Made by a program: the position numbers and the translations under genes. This document shows, piece after piece, positions 20,738-31,772 of a DNA stretch of 64,000 nt. Within the stretch, counting starts at the first letter, position 1; every line of letters starts with the position of its first letter. The notes under the pieces were generated by a model, which was not told where the DNA came from, made no database searches, and worked only from the letters and a program-made list of their open reading frames with translations. The stretch is from assembly GCF_002563895.1 (NCBI RefSeq), contig NZ_PDJB01000001.1, positions 4,447,501-4,511,500 on the forward strand, in the 5' to 3' direction. Source of the stretch: Pseudomonas lurida (GTDB taxonomy: Bacteria > Pseudomonadota > Gammaproteobacteria > Pseudomonadales > Pseudomonadaceae).

Positions 20738-21526
20738 TCAGGGCGTGGGCATTACATCGATGCGATACGGCTCGAAAATCTTCAGCATCTCGCCGTCATC
20801 GCGCAGGCGCTTGAGCAAGGCGGAAAACGCTTCGCCTGTGATCGGCGCCTTCGGGCGCAGCAACGCGTAATGGTGATAGACCTGGTCGATGCGCTCGGAC
20901 ACCAGGAACTGCCCCGCCATTTCCGCGTTGCGCACCATGAAATCACTCAAGTACGAACGGGTCACCAAGGCGATGTCGGCACGCCCGCGCGCGACCATCA
21001 GCAGGTTGCTGTCATGGGAGTAGGTCAACGTGGCGTTGAAGTGCTCGGCCATGGACTTGGGGTCGGGGTTGAAGTTGGCGAAGGCGTAGTGATAACCGCT
21101 GAATACCGCCAGGCGTTTGCCTTTGAGGTCGGCGAAATAGCCTTGGTCGCGACCAGGCTCACGCTGGGCGACAAATATTTCTGCGTCTTCCAGTCCCATG
21201 TCGACGCTGGTATGGGCAATCTTCTGCCAGCCCCAGTCGGGGTTTTCGAAGATGGCCATATCGATCCGGCCCTGCTCGAAATCGCGAAAACGCCGCGGTA
21301 TAGAGGTGGGCACCAGTACAAACTGGTAATCGGTTTGCGAGGCGTTCAGGGCTTCGACCAGTTGTGGCAGCAAACCGGTATCGGCGCCCTGCTCGGGGCG
21401 CACGGTGTAGGGTGGGAAATGCGCCGCGCCGATGCGCACCAATTGCGCAGCCGACGCTGGCATCCACCCTGCGGTGCCCAGTGCCCAAAAGGTAAGTCCT
21501 GCAGCCAGCCGCCATGGCGAAAACAT
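20738..21526 (-). CDS. Periplasmic substrate-binding protein, family 3 (SBP_bac_3-like)
   Basis: 262 aa with a Sec signal peptide (about 1-28, ending ASA) followed by a bacterial family-3 solute-binding fold: VRIGAAHFPPYT at the start, the hinge segment GLLPQLVEALN, and LKGKRLAVFSGYHYAF, typical of amino-acid or opine-binding proteins. No permease or ATPase genes flank it, so it is an orphan binder or sensor. The frame also opens at GTG 21538; neither start has a clear ribosome site and ATG 21526 gives the better signal peptide. The ligand cannot be predicted. Confidence 0.8.
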   Translation of the reverse strand: MFSPWRLAAGLTFWALGTAGWMPASAAQLVRIGAAHFPPYTVRPEQGADTGLLPQLVEALNASQTDYQFVLVPTSIPRRFRDFEQGRIDMAIFENPDWGWQKIAHTSVDMGLEDAEIFVAQREPGRDQGYFADLKGKRLAVFSGYHYAFANFNPDPKSMAEHFNATLTYSHDSNLLMVARGRADIALVTRSYLSDFMVRNAEMAGQFLVSERIDQVYHHYALLRPKAPITGEAFSALLKRLRDDGEMLKIFEPYRIDVMPTP

Positions 21527-21620
21527 CAAGGCACACACCGTTCAAAAACGCTAATGGCGATAAGCTAGGCGTTTTTGTCTGGCGAGACAACTTTCCGTCG
21601 GCAAATTAATAGCTTGCACC

Positions 21621-22244
21621 TCAATCGGCTTTCAGAACCATCAGCAGGGCTTCTTCGGCCAACTGCTCGAGCGTCAGGCTGCCCTCGGCGCGAAACCAGG
21701 TGGTGGTCCAGGACAAGGCCCCCGTGAGGAAACGCCGGGTAATAAATACATCACCACGAATATAGCCAGCGTCCTTGGCCTCGCCCAGTACCTGCAGCCA
21801 GATCGCCTCGTACACATCGCGCAAGGCCAACACCTGGGCCTGGCCTTCGTCCGATAGCGAGCGCCACTCGTACACCAGCACCGCCATGGCCTCGCCGCTG
21901 CCACCCATGATCGACTGCAATTCGCAGCGGATCAGCGCCAGCACACGTTCGCGCACATCAGTGGCTTCTTCCAGCGAAGCGCGCATCATCGCCGTGTTGT
22001 AGTGGATGGTTTCCTCCATCACCGCGCGCAGGATCTCGTCCTTGCTCTTGAAGTGATGAAAGATGCTACCGGACTGGATGCCCACGGCGCTGGCCAGGTC
22101 GCGCACCGTGGTGCGCTCGAAGCCCTTGTTGCGAAACAGATGGGCGGCGGTTTGCAGCAGTTTGCCGCGAGCACTGTCGGGGTCGGTCAATTGGCCGCCA
22201 TCGACCATGGTGCGCATGACCCGAAGGGCTTTGTGCTCATCCAT
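21621..22244 (-). CDS. atuR: TetR-family repressor AtuR of acyclic terpene utilisation
   Basis: 207 aa. The N-terminal TetR helix-turn-helix (about 24-70) includes LLQTAAHLFRNKGFERTTV and IQSGSIFHHFKSKDEIL; the C-terminal all-alpha ligand domain follows. The frame is open much further upstream, but the ATG at 22244 has a GGAGAGAGG site and gives a normal TetR length. It is divergent from atuA, and the gap holds two matched palindromes. In P. aeruginosa AtuR represses the atu genes through two inverted repeats upstream of atuA and is released by terpenoid-CoA intermediates; the same arrangement is seen here. Confidence 0.9.
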   Translation of the reverse strand: MDEHKALRVMRTMVDGGQLTDPDSARGKLLQTAAHLFRNKGFERTTVRDLASAVGIQSGSIFHHFKSKDEILRAVMEETIHYNTAMMRASLEEATDVRERVLALIRCELQSIMGGSGEAMAVLVYEWRSLSDEGQAQVLALRDVYEAIWLQVLGEAKDAGYIRGDVFITRRFLTGALSWTTTWFRAEGSLTLEQLAEEALLMVLKAD

Positions 22245-22302
22245 GCCTCTCTCCTCTACTTCCACGGACGTCTTGGCCCGCAATTTAGGCCGTGCCGGCC
22301 AC

Positions 22303-22318
22303 CCAAGCAAGCGCTTGG
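22303..22318. promoter_or_regulatory. AtuR operator, atuR-proximal
   Basis: CCAAGCAAGCGCTTGG is a palindrome CCAAGC-N4-GCTTGG. It is the exact reverse complement of the second operator and lies 59 bp upstream of the atuR start. Confidence 0.8.
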
Positions 22319-22345
22319 CTAAAACTTGCGCCTGGAGTTTACAAA

Positions 22346-22361
22346 CCAAGCGCTTGCTTGG
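22346..22361. promoter_or_regulatory. AtuR operator, atuA-proximal
   Basis: CCAAGCGCTTGCTTGG is CCAAGC-N4-GCTTGG, the mirror copy of the site at 22303-22318. The centres are 43 bp apart (about four helical turns), so two dimers would sit on the same face. It ends 36 bp before the atuA ATG. Confidence 0.8.
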
Positions 22362-22397
22362 TAGTCTCGTTGCCAGCCATTCGAGGAAGGATTTCTC

Positions 22398-24176
22398 ATG
22401 AGCAAGACGGTTCGTATCGGCTGCGCCAGCGCCTTCTGGGGTGACACCTGCACCGCCGCCGCCCAACTGGTGCACGGCGGCAAGCTCGATTACCTGGTGT
22501 TCGACTACCTGGCGGAAGTCACGATGTCGATCCTCGCCGGCGCGCGGATGAAAGATCCCCACACCGGCTATGCCACGGACTTCGTCGAAGTGCTCACCCC
22601 GCTGCTGGTCGAGATCCAGCGCCAGGGCGTGCGGGTGATCAGCAATGCCGGCGGTATCAACCCCCAGGCCTGTGCCGCCGCCCTGCAAGCGGCCTGCGAC
22701 AAGGCAGGCGTCGGGCTGAAAATCGCCGTGCTCCTGGGCGATGACCTGCAACCCCAACTCAAGCACCTGCATGGCATCACCGACATGTTCAACGGCACGC
22801 CGCTGCCGCCGATGTGTGTGTCCGCCAACGCCTACCTGGGCGCACCAGGCATTACCCAGGCGCTGACGCTGGGCGCGGATATCGTCATCACCGGCCGCGT
22901 GGTGGACAGCGCAGTGGTGAGCGCCGCACTGGTGCATGAATTCGACTGGTCATGGCAGGACTACGACCGCCTCGCCCAGGCCGCACTGGCCGGGCATATC
23001 ATCGAATGTGGCGCGCAATGCACCGGGGGCAACTTCACCGACTGGCGCGACGTGCGGGACTACGCACACATCGGCTTTCCCATCGTCGAAGTCAGCGCCG
23101 ACGGCCAGTTCACCGTCAACAAAGTCGACGGCACGGGCGGATTGATCAGCGAACTCAGCGTGGCCGAACAACTGCTGTATGAAATCGGCGACCCACGCGC
23201 GTACCTGCTGCCGGATGTGATCTGCGACTTCAGCCAGGTCAAGTTGCACCAGCAAGGCAAGCATTGCGTACGCCTGCACGGTGCCAAGGGCTTGCCACCC
23301 ACCGACCAGTACAAAGTCAGCGCCACGTACCCGGATGGTTTTCGCTGCACCGCCAGTTGCCTGATCGCCGGGATCGATGCGGTGGCCAAGGCCGAACGGG
23401 TCAGCCAGGCGATCATCAACAAGACCTCGGAACTGTTCAGCGAGCGTGGCTGGGCGCCTTACACCGAAGTGAACATCGAATTGCTCGGCAGCGAAGCCAC
23501 CTACGGCGCTCACGCCAGGCGCCAGGACTGCCGCGAGGTGGTGGTAAAACTGGCGGTGCGTCACCCCAGCAAACAGGCGTTGGTGCTGTTTGCCCGCGAG
23601 ATCGCCCAAGCCGCGACCGGCATGGCGCCGGGCCTGACCGGCATCGTCGGCGGGCGGCCGACGGTGTACCCGTTGATCCGGCTGTTTTCGTTCCTGGTCG
23701 ACAAGGCGTCCTGTGACGTACTGATCGACTTCCAGGGCGAGCGCCACGCCTGCACACTGCCAAGGACCGATGCTGCGACGCTGCCCGATGCGCCGATCGA
23801 GCCACCCAAGCCCCAAGGTCGTGCCGATGCCAGCGTGCCGCTGGTGAAACTGGCGGTGGCGCGCTCCGGCGACAAGGGTAACCACAGCAATATTGGCGTG
23901 ATCGCCCGCGACCCCGACTACCTGCCGTGGATCGCCGAGGCGCTGACCCCGGAAGTCGTCGTCGATTGGATGGGCCATGTGCTTGACCCCGTGCACGGCC
24001 GCGTCGAGCGCTGGTACCTGCCCGGCAGCCACAGCCTCAACTTCCTGCTGGAAAACGCCTTGGGCGGTGGCGGCATTGCCAGCCTGCGCATCGACCCGCA
24101 GGGCAAAGCCTTCGCCCAGCAACTGCTGGAAATCCCCATCGCTGTGCCGCAACACATCGCAGATTCTCTCAATTAA
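22398..24176 (+). CDS. atuA: Acyclic terpene utilisation protein AtuA
   Basis: 592 aa, the full length of the AtuA family (formerly DUF1446). The main N-terminal domain (about 1-450) starts [15 protein letters not shown] and contains [13 protein letters not shown] and ITGRVVDSA; the C-terminal AtuA-like domain (about 475-590) starts near [19 protein letters not shown]. The biochemical role of AtuA is not established; it is needed for citronellol/geraniol catabolism in Pseudomonas. The ATG follows AGGAAGGA. It is first of the atuABCDEF genes and sits directly behind the AtuR operators. Confidence 0.93.
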   Translation: MSKTVRIGCASAFWGDTCTAAAQLVHGGKLDYLVFDYLAEVTMSILAGARMKDPHTGYATDFVEVLTPLLVEIQRQGVRVISNAGGINPQACAAALQAACDKAGVGLKIAVLLGDDLQPQLKHLHGITDMFNGTPLPPMCVSANAYLGAPGITQALTLGADIVITGRVVDSAVVSAALVHEFDWSWQDYDRLAQAALAGHIIECGAQCTGGNFTDWRDVRDYAHIGFPIVEVSADGQFTVNKVDGTGGLISELSVAEQLLYEIGDPRAYLLPDVICDFSQVKLHQQGKHCVRLHGAKGLPPTDQYKVSATYPDGFRCTASCLIAGIDAVAKAERVSQAIINKTSELFSERGWAPYTEVNIELLGSEATYGAHARRQDCREVVVKLAVRHPSKQALVLFAREIAQAATGMAPGLTGIVGGRPTVYPLIRLFSFLVDKASCDVLIDFQGERHACTLPRTDAATLPDAPIEPPKPQGRADASVPLVKLAVARSGDKGNHSNIGVIARDPDYLPWIAEALTPEVVVDWMGHVLDPVHGRVERWYLPGSHSLNFLLENALGGGGIASLRIDPQGKAFAQQLLEIPIAVPQHIADSLN

Positions 24177-24189
24177 CAGGAGCGTTGCC

Positions 24190-25062
24190 GTGGCCTTCGA
24201 CTCAATCTTCAAAGCCGACCTGTTCCAGGGGCAAACCGTGATGGTCACCGGCGGTGGCAGTGGTATTGGCCGCTGCACCGCCCATGAACTGGCAGCGCTC
24301 GGCGCTCACGTCATCCTGGTCGGACGCAAGGCGGAAAAACTGCAGAATGTCGCACTAGAAATTGCCGAAGATGGCGGCACCGCCGATTGGCAGGTGTGCG
24401 ACATTCGCGATGAAGAGGCGGTAAAGGCGCTGGTCAAACACATCATTCACGCGCACGGTCCGATCCACGGCCTGGTCAACAATGCGGGTGGCCAATATCC
24501 GTCGCCGCTGGCTGCGATCAATCAAAAAGGCTTCGAAACAGTGCTGCGCACCAACCTGGTCGGCGGCTTCCTGGTCGCGCGGGAGGTGTTCAACCAGTCC
24601 ATGAGCAAGCACGGCGGCGCCATTGTCAACATGCTCGCCGACATGTGGGGTGGTATGCCCGGCATGGGCCACTCGGGTGCCGCGCGCGCCGGCATGGACA
24701 ACTTCACCAAGACCGCGGCCTTTGAATGGGGTTATGCCGGCGTCCGCGTGAATGCCGTGGCGCCGGGCTGGATCGCCTCCAGCGGCATGGACACCTACGA
24801 AGGCGCGTTCAAGGCGGTGATCCCGACGCTGCGCGAACACGTGCCGCTCAAGCGTATCGGCACCGAGTCGGAAGTCAGCGCGGCCATTGTGTTCCTGCTC
24901 AGCCCCGCCGCTGCCTTTATCAGTGGCAGCACGTTGCGCATCGACGGCGCCGCCAGCCTGGGCAGCCGCGCCTGGCCGCTGCACAAGGCGCAGTCGCCGA
25001 GCGAACCCTTCAACGGCTTCCACCGCGCCTACCTGCCAGATGTACTCAAGGCGGAGCAATAG
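24190..25062 (+). CDS. atuB: Short-chain dehydrogenase/reductase AtuB
   Basis: 290 aa Rossmann-fold SDR: TGGGSGIG nucleotide-binding motif near residue 20, NNAG near 93, and NAVAPGWI in the C-terminal part. The classical YxxxK active site is absent; the segment reads HSGAARAGMDNFTK, as in 2,4-dienoyl-CoA-reductase-type SDRs. GTG 24190 is the chosen start, with AGGAGC 8 bases upstream and a normal SDR length; the frame itself extends back into atuA. AtuB is thought to act in citronellol/citronellal oxidation or on an unsaturated CoA intermediate; its substrate is unproven. Confidence 0.88.
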   Translation: MAFDSIFKADLFQGQTVMVTGGGSGIGRCTAHELAALGAHVILVGRKAEKLQNVALEIAEDGGTADWQVCDIRDEEAVKALVKHIIHAHGPIHGLVNNAGGQYPSPLAAINQKGFETVLRTNLVGGFLVAREVFNQSMSKHGGAIVNMLADMWGGMPGMGHSGAARAGMDNFTKTAAFEWGYAGVRVNAVAPGWIASSGMDTYEGAFKAVIPTLREHVPLKRIGTESEVSAAIVFLLSPAAAFISGSTLRIDGAASLGSRAWPLHKAQSPSEPFNGFHRAYLPDVLKAEQ

Positions 25063-25065
25063 ACC

Positions 25066-26682
25066 ATGCCGGTGATTGAATCCTCGATCGACCCCCACAG
25101 TGCCCAGTTCGCGCAAAACCGCGAGGCCATGCTGGCGGTCATCGCTCAGCTGCGCCAACTGGAACACAACCTGCTGAGCAAGGCGCAGGAAGCCAAGCCC
25201 AAGTTCGACAAGCGCGACCAACTGCTGCCCCGTGAGCGCCTCAACCGGCTGCTCGACCCCGGCGCGCCGTTCCTGGAACTGGCCAGCCTGGCCGGCTACA
25301 AGCTGCATGACGACAAGGACGGCAGCGCTGCCGGTGGTGGGTTGATCGCCGGCATCGGTTATGTCAGCGGCGTGCGCATGCTGGTGGTGGCCAATAACAG
25401 CGCGATCAAGGGCGGCACCATTTCCCCCACGGGCCTGAAGAAATCCCTGCGCCTGCAGCAGATCGCCATGGAGAACAAACTGCCGGTGGTAACCCTCGCC
25501 GAAAGCGGCGGCGCCAACCTCAACTATGCCGCGGAGATTTTCGTCGAAGGTGCGCGCAGTTTCGCCAACCAGGCGCGCATGTCAGCCATGGGCTTGCCGC
25601 AGATTACCGTGGTGCATGGCTCGGCCACGGCGGGCGGCGCGTATCAGCCGGGGCTGTCGGATTACGTGGTGGTAGTGCGCGGCCGGGCCAAGCTGTTCCT
25701 CGCAGGCCCGCCGCTGCTTAAGGCCGCGACCGGTGAAGTGGCGACCGATGAAGAACTGGGCGGCGCCGAGATGCACGCGCAAATTGCCGGCACCGCCGAA
25801 TACCTGGCGGAAAATGACGCCGACGGCGTGCGCATCGCCCGTGAGATTGTCAGCCTGTTGCCCTGGAATGATCGCCTGCCAGCTGCGCAAAAGCGTGTCT
25901 ACACAGAGCCGCTGTACCCCATTGAAGAGCTGCTGGGCCTGATCCCGGATGATCCGAAAAAACCCTATGACGTCCGCGAAATCCTCGCGCGCCTGGCAGA
26001 CGGCTCGCACTTTCTTGAATTCAAGGGCGAGTTCGATGCCCATACCGTCTGCGGTCACCTGCACATCCAGGGGCGTGCCGTCGGCGTGATTGGCAACAAC
26101 GGCCCGATCACGCCCAAGGGGGCCAGCAAGGCCGCGCAGTTTATCCAACTGTGCGACCAGAGCCGCACGCCGCTGCTGTTCCTGCACAACACCACCGGCT
26201 TCATGGTGGGTACCGAGTCGGAGCAGCAAGGGGTGATCAAGCACGGCGCGAAGATGATCCAGGCGGTGGCCAATGCGCGAGTGCCTAAACTCACGCTGGT
26301 GGTAGGCGGCTCCTACGGCGCGGGTAACTATGCGATGTGCGGCCGCGGCCTGGACCCGCGTTTCATCTTCGCCTGGCCTAACAGCCGCACGGCGGTGATG
26401 GGGGGTGCGCAGGCGGGCAAGGTACTGCGCATCGTCACCGAGGCCAAGCAGTTGAAGGATGGCCTTGTGCCGGACCCCAAGGTGCTGGACATGCTGGAGC
26501 AGGTCACCGCGCAGAAGCTCGATAGCCAGTCCACCGCGCTCTACGGCAGCGCGAATCTTTGGGATGACGGGCTGATTGATCCCAGGGATACCCGCACGCT
26601 GCTCGGCTTTTTGCTGGATGTCTGCCATGAGGCCGAAGCCCGGGTGTTGCAGCCCAACAGCTTCGCAGTGGCGCGTTTCTAA
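25066..26682 (+). CDS. atuC: Geranyl-CoA carboxylase beta (carboxyltransferase) subunit AtuC
   Basis: 538 aa acyl-CoA carboxyltransferase. The N-terminal crotonase-like half contains KGGTISPTGLKKSLRLQ and GSATAGGAYQPGLSDY; the C-terminal half contains NNGPITPKGASKAAQF, the LFLHNTTGFMVG oxyanion-hole segment and GSYGAGNYAMCGRGLDPRF. It transfers CO2 from biotin on AtuF to the gamma-methyl of geranyl-CoA. It closely resembles methylcrotonyl-CoA carboxylase (LiuB); assignment to AtuC rests on atuA, atuB and the operator context. It starts 3 bp after atuB with GGAG upstream. Confidence 0.9.
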   Translation: MPVIESSIDPHSAQFAQNREAMLAVIAQLRQLEHNLLSKAQEAKPKFDKRDQLLPRERLNRLLDPGAPFLELASLAGYKLHDDKDGSAAGGGLIAGIGYVSGVRMLVVANNSAIKGGTISPTGLKKSLRLQQIAMENKLPVVTLAESGGANLNYAAEIFVEGARSFANQARMSAMGLPQITVVHGSATAGGAYQPGLSDYVVVVRGRAKLFLAGPPLLKAATGEVATDEELGGAEMHAQIAGTAEYLAENDADGVRIAREIVSLLPWNDRLPAAQKRVYTEPLYPIEELLGLIPDDPKKPYDVREILARLADGSHFLEFKGEFDAHTVCGHLHIQGRAVGVIGNNGPITPKGASKAAQFIQLCDQSRTPLLFLHNTTGFMVGTESEQQGVIKHGAKMIQAVANARVPKLTLVVGGSYGAGNYAMCGRGLDPRFIFAWPNSRTAVMGGAQAGKVLRIVTEAKQLKDGLVPDPKVLDMLEQVTAQKLDSQSTALYGSANLWDDGLIDPRDTRTLLGFLLDVCHEAEARVLQPNSFAVARF

Positions 26683-26698
26683 CAGGAGAACAACAACA

Positions 26699-27856
26699 AT
26701 GATCTTCACCCAGGAACACCAGGAACTGCGCCGCACCGTCCGCGCCTTCGTCGACCGCGAGATCAACCCTCACGTGGATGAATGGGAAAAGGCCGGGCGT
26801 TTTCCCATCCACGAGATCTTCCGCAAGGCCGGTGCCCTTGGCCTGCTGGGCATTTCCAAGCCGGAGAAGTTCGGCGGCATGGGCCTGGACTACAGCTATT
26901 CCATCGTCGCCGCCGAAGAGTTCGGCACCGTCCGTTGCGGCGGCATTCCCATGTCCATCGGCGTGCAGACCGACATGTGCACCCCCGCCCTCGCCCGCTT
27001 CGGTTCCGATGAACTGCGCGACGAATTCCTGCGCCCGGCCATCAGCGGCGAACAGGTCGGCTGCATCGGTGTCTCGGAAACCGGCGCCGGCTCCGACGTG
27101 GCCGGGTTGAAAACCCACGCGCGCAAGGACGGCGACGACTATGTGATCAACGGCAGCAAAATGTGGATCACCAACTCGCCCAGCGCTGACTTCATCTGCC
27201 TGCTGGCCAACACCTCCGACGACAAGCCGCACATCAACAAGTCACTGATCATGGTGCCGATGGGCACCCCTGGCATCAGTGTCAGTCCGCCCCTGGAAAA
27301 GCTCGGCATGCACAGCTCCGAGACCGCCCAGGTATTCTTCGACGGCGTGCGCGTGCCCCAACGCAACCGCATCGGCCACGAGGGCGCGGGGTTCATGATG
27401 CAAATGCTGCAGTTCCAGGAAGAACGCCTGTTCGGCGCGGCCAATATGATCAAGGGCCTGGAGCATTGCATCGACAGCACGATCGAGTACTGCAAGGAGC
27501 GCCAGACCTTCGGCAAGGCTCTGATCGACAACCAGGTCATTCACTTCCGCCTCGCTGAACTCTCCACCGAAATCGAATGCCTGCGGGCGCTGGTCTACCA
27601 GGCCACCGAGCAATACATCAAAGGCCAGGACGTGACTCGCCTGGCCTCCATGGCCAAGCTCAAGGCCGGGCGGCTGGGCCGCGAAGTCAGCGACAGTTGC
27701 CTGCAATACTGGGGCGGCATGGGCTTCATGTGGGACAACCCCGTGGCCCGCGCCTATCGCGATGTGCGACTGGTCTCGATCGGTGGCGGCGCCGACGAAA
27801 TCATGCTGGGCATCATCTGCAAACTGATGGGCACCTTGCCTGGGAAAAAACCATGA
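26699..27856 (+). CDS. atuD: Acyl-CoA dehydrogenase AtuD (citronellyl-CoA dehydrogenase)
   Basis: 385 aa FAD flavoenzyme. The N-terminal helical domain starts IFTQEHQELRRTVRAFVD; the FAD signature CIGVSETGAGSDVAGL lies near 125 and WITNS near 155; the C-terminal helices include CKERQTFGKALID, YWGGMGFMWDNPVARAYRD and SIGGGADEIMLGII. The ATG at 26699 has AGGAGAA upstream; the frame also opens inside atuC. In the Atu pathway it oxidises citronellyl-CoA to geranyl-CoA, the substrate of AtuC/F. The stop overlaps the atuE start by 4 bases. Confidence 0.9.
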   Translation: MIFTQEHQELRRTVRAFVDREINPHVDEWEKAGRFPIHEIFRKAGALGLLGISKPEKFGGMGLDYSYSIVAAEEFGTVRCGGIPMSIGVQTDMCTPALARFGSDELRDEFLRPAISGEQVGCIGVSETGAGSDVAGLKTHARKDGDDYVINGSKMWITNSPSADFICLLANTSDDKPHINKSLIMVPMGTPGISVSPPLEKLGMHSSETAQVFFDGVRVPQRNRIGHEGAGFMMQMLQFQEERLFGAANMIKGLEHCIDSTIEYCKERQTFGKALIDNQVIHFRLAELSTEIECLRALVYQATEQYIKGQDVTRLASMAKLKAGRLGREVSDSCLQYWGGMGFMWDNPVARAYRDVRLVSIGGGADEIMLGIICKLMGTLPGKKP

Positions 27857-28614
27857 ACACCCTGCTGCTCGAACCCCATAACGGCGTGCTGCACATCACC
27901 CTCAACCGCCCGGCACAGCGCAACGCCATGAGCCTGGAGATGGTCAATGAACTGCGCGCGGTGCTGGCACAGCTGGACAGCCAAGTGCGTGCGCTGGTGA
28001 TCAGCGGGGCCGACGGGCATTTCTGCGCCGGGGCCGATGTGAAAGACCTCGTCACGGCAGGCAATCAATTGCAGGCGCTGAACCGCGCGTTCGGCACCTT
28101 GCTGCAGGAAGTCGAAGCGGTGCCGCAAGTCGTGATCGTGGTGCTGCAAGGCGCGGTGCTGGGCGGCGGGTTTGGCCTGGCGTGCGTGAGTGATATCGCC
28201 ATCGCCGATCACCAGGCGCAATTCGGCCTGCCGGAGACCAGCCTGGGCTTGCTGCCGGCGCAGATTGCGCCGTTTGTGGTCAAGCGCATCGGGCTGACCC
28301 AGGCACGCCGACTGGCGCTGACAGCTGCGCGATTTGACGGCCTGGAAGCCGAGCGGCTGGGCGTCGTGCACTTTACCGAACGTGATCCGCAGGCGTTGGC
28401 GGAGCGCGTGGACGAAGTATTGGGGCAGGTGCTGCGCTGCGCGCCGGACGCGAATGCACGAACCAAATCCCTGTTGCTGGCGAGTGTGGATGAACCGCTT
28501 GAGGCGGTGCTGGACCGTGGAGCGCAGTGGTTTGCCGACGCGGTGAGGAGTGAGGAAGGGATTGAGGGGACGCAGGCGTTTGTGCAGAAAAGAAAGCCTC
28601 GGTGGTGCAAGTGA
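27853..28614 (+). CDS. atuE: Enoyl-CoA hydratase AtuE (isohexenylglutaconyl-CoA hydratase)
   Basis: 253 aa crotonase. LNRPAQRNAMSLEMVNEL near 17, the oxyanion-hole segment HFCAGADVKDL near 56 and LQGAVLGGGFGLACVSDIAIA near 97 are typical; the active-site region PETSLGLLPAQIAP follows near 125. It would hydrate isohexenylglutaconyl-CoA made by the carboxylase. ATG 27853 overlaps the atuD TGA (ATGA), so the two are coupled. The gap of 184 bp to atuF holds a REP and a repeat fragment, unlike the other tight junctions of the operon. Confidence 0.9.
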   Translation: MNTLLLEPHNGVLHITLNRPAQRNAMSLEMVNELRAVLAQLDSQVRALVISGADGHFCAGADVKDLVTAGNQLQALNRAFGTLLQEVEAVPQVVIVVLQGAVLGGGFGLACVSDIAIADHQAQFGLPETSLGLLPAQIAPFVVKRIGLTQARRLALTAARFDGLEAERLGVVHFTERDPQALAERVDEVLGQVLRCAPDANARTKSLLLASVDEPLEAVLDRGAQWFADAVRSEEGIEGTQAFVQKRKPRWCK

Positions 28615-28642
28615 CGTCATCGCAGGCAAGCCAGCCCACACC
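28613..28642. repeat. Single REP downstream of atuE
   Basis: The stretch ending GCAGGCAAGCCAGCCCACAC matches the right-hand half of the REP pairs at 20674-20699 and 52558-52580. No partner of opposite orientation lies nearby. Confidence 0.6.
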
Positions 28643-28690
28643 GTTTGACCGAGGTCGGCTACTGGGCCGCCGCGCTGTTGCTTTTGATGT

Positions 28691-28786
28691 GGGGCGAAGG
28701 CCTTTTGCTGACTTGCGGCCTTTCCAAACGTGAGCGGCTGCAAGAGCGGCCCCCTAGCCGCCGTTACCTGAACAACGGACATGTAC
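28691..28786 (+). repeat. Solo arm of the composite repeat family (atuE-atuF gap)
   Basis: About 96 bp from GGGGCGAAGGCCTTTTGCT to CAACGGACATGTAC align with the right arm of the 37435-38195 element (38096-38193). They share GGGGCGAAGGCCTTTTGCT, GGCCTTTCCAAA, GTGAGC and the CAACGGA-ATGTAC end, and diverge in the hairpin between. Its last base is 12 bp before the atuF ATG, so it forms most of the atuF leader. Confidence 0.75.
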
Positions 28787-28798
28787 CCGGAGCAATCA

Positions 28799-30682
<1,884 letters not shown>

Positions 30683-30754
30683 CCCCTGGGCGGAACTACA
30701 GGGCCGGGCTACGCTCTATCCCCAACGGAAAGGAAGAGTACGGGAACCTGCGCG

Positions 30755-31297
30755 ATGCCTCATTGGCTGATTATTGACCTTGAAGCCACAACGGATGAAG
30801 GCGGCTGGCCCGTGACGGAGATGGAAGTCATCGAGATCGGCGCGAGCCTGGTCAACCGCCAGGGCCGCGAGCTGGATCATTTCCAGCGCTTTGTGCGGCC
30901 ACTGCGCCGACCATTGCTGACACCCTTCTGTCGCCAACTGACACACATCACCCAGGCGAACATCGATGGCGCGGCCCCCATCACTGAGGTGTGGCCGCTG
31001 TTCGAACGCTGGCTGGGCCAGCATCAGCCACGCCTGGAGGGTTGGGCCAGCTGGGGCGACTACGATCGCAAGCAGCTGGAGCTGGAGTGGCAACGCCACG
31101 GACTGGCCAGCGCACTCGCCCAAACCCCCCATGTGAATCTCAAGCAACGCTTCGCCAAGGCCCGGCGCCTGGACAAGCCGCTGGGGCTCAACGGCGCCTT
31201 GCAGTTGGCAGGGCTGCAGTTCCATGGCCAGCAACATCGGGCGCTGGAGGATGCACGCAACACCGCACGCCTGCTGCCGCTGATTCTACCGGTCTAG
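30755..31297 (+). CDS. DEDDh 3'-5' exonuclease (RNase T/epsilon family)
   Basis: 180 aa, a single exonuclease domain. ExoI motif [11 protein letters not shown] supplies the first Asp/Glu pair, the middle region has [14 protein letters not shown] (ExoII Asp), and ExoIII is [14 protein letters not shown] with the catalytic His and Asp, so all DEDDh residues are present. The closest type is the stand-alone KapD/ERI1-like group rather than DnaQ. It stands alone between atuF and ppnP with no operon partner, so the substrate (RNA or DNA end trimming) is not shown by context. Confidence 0.85.
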   Translation: MPHWLIIDLEATTDEGGWPVTEMEVIEIGASLVNRQGRELDHFQRFVRPLRRPLLTPFCRQLTHITQANIDGAAPITEVWPLFERWLGQHQPRLEGWASWGDYDRKQLELEWQRHGLASALAQTPHVNLKQRFAKARRLDKPLGLNGALQLAGLQFHGQQHRALEDARNTARLLPLILPV

Positions 31298-31421
31298 GCA
31301 GCTCTCGAAGGCTTGGGCATACTGGCCGGCCTTTTTCCGTAATCTGCTCTTGCTGCAGGCACCGGCACACCGGCGCCAGCAGGAAGCAGTAAGCCTTAAC
31401 CCACTTTCCGAGGAATCGCCC

Positions 31422-31706
31422 ATGTTCAAAGTCAACGAGTACTTCGACGGCACCGTCAAGTCGATCGCTTTCGGCACCCCAGAAGGTCCGGCGACCATCG
31501 GCGTAATGGCCCCCGGCGAATATGAGTTCGGTACCGCCCAGCGTGAAATCATGCACGTGGTGTCCGGCGCACTGACCGTCAAGCTGCCTGACGCCAGCGA
31601 GTGGGAAACCTTCGCTGCTGGGAGCCAGTTCAACGTGCCGGCCAACAGCAAGTTCCAGCTGAAGGTTGCCGTGGACACTGCTTACCTGTGCGAATACCGC
31701 GGCTAA
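31422..31706 (+). CDS. ppnP: Pyrimidine/purine nucleoside phosphorylase PpnP
   Basis: 94 aa, full length for the PpnP (YaiE, DUF1255) cupin family. Recognisable pieces are [46 protein letters not shown] and [14 protein letters not shown]. coli PpnP phosphorolyses several nucleosides to base and ribose-1-phosphate. The ATG follows GAGGAATCG. The frame opens earlier at 31350, but that extension has no ribosome site and is not conserved in the family. A strong terminator follows. Confidence 0.93.
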   Translation: MFKVNEYFDGTVKSIAFGTPEGPATIGVMAPGEYEFGTAQREIMHVVSGALTVKLPDASEWETFAAGSQFNVPANSKFQLKVAVDTAYLCEYRG

Positions 31707-31721
31707 GGGTTCCTGGCAAAC

Positions 31722-31758
31722 AAAAAAATGCCCGTCTCGCAGGAGACGGGCATTTTTT
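31722..31758. terminator. Bidirectional terminator between ppnP and the MOSC gene
   Basis: ATGCCCGTCTC (31729-31739) pairs with GAGACGGGCAT (31743-31753) around a short loop. It is flanked by seven A on the left and six T on the right, so it can end transcripts from both convergent genes. Confidence 0.92.
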
Positions 31759-31772
31759 ATGACCGCGCAAAA

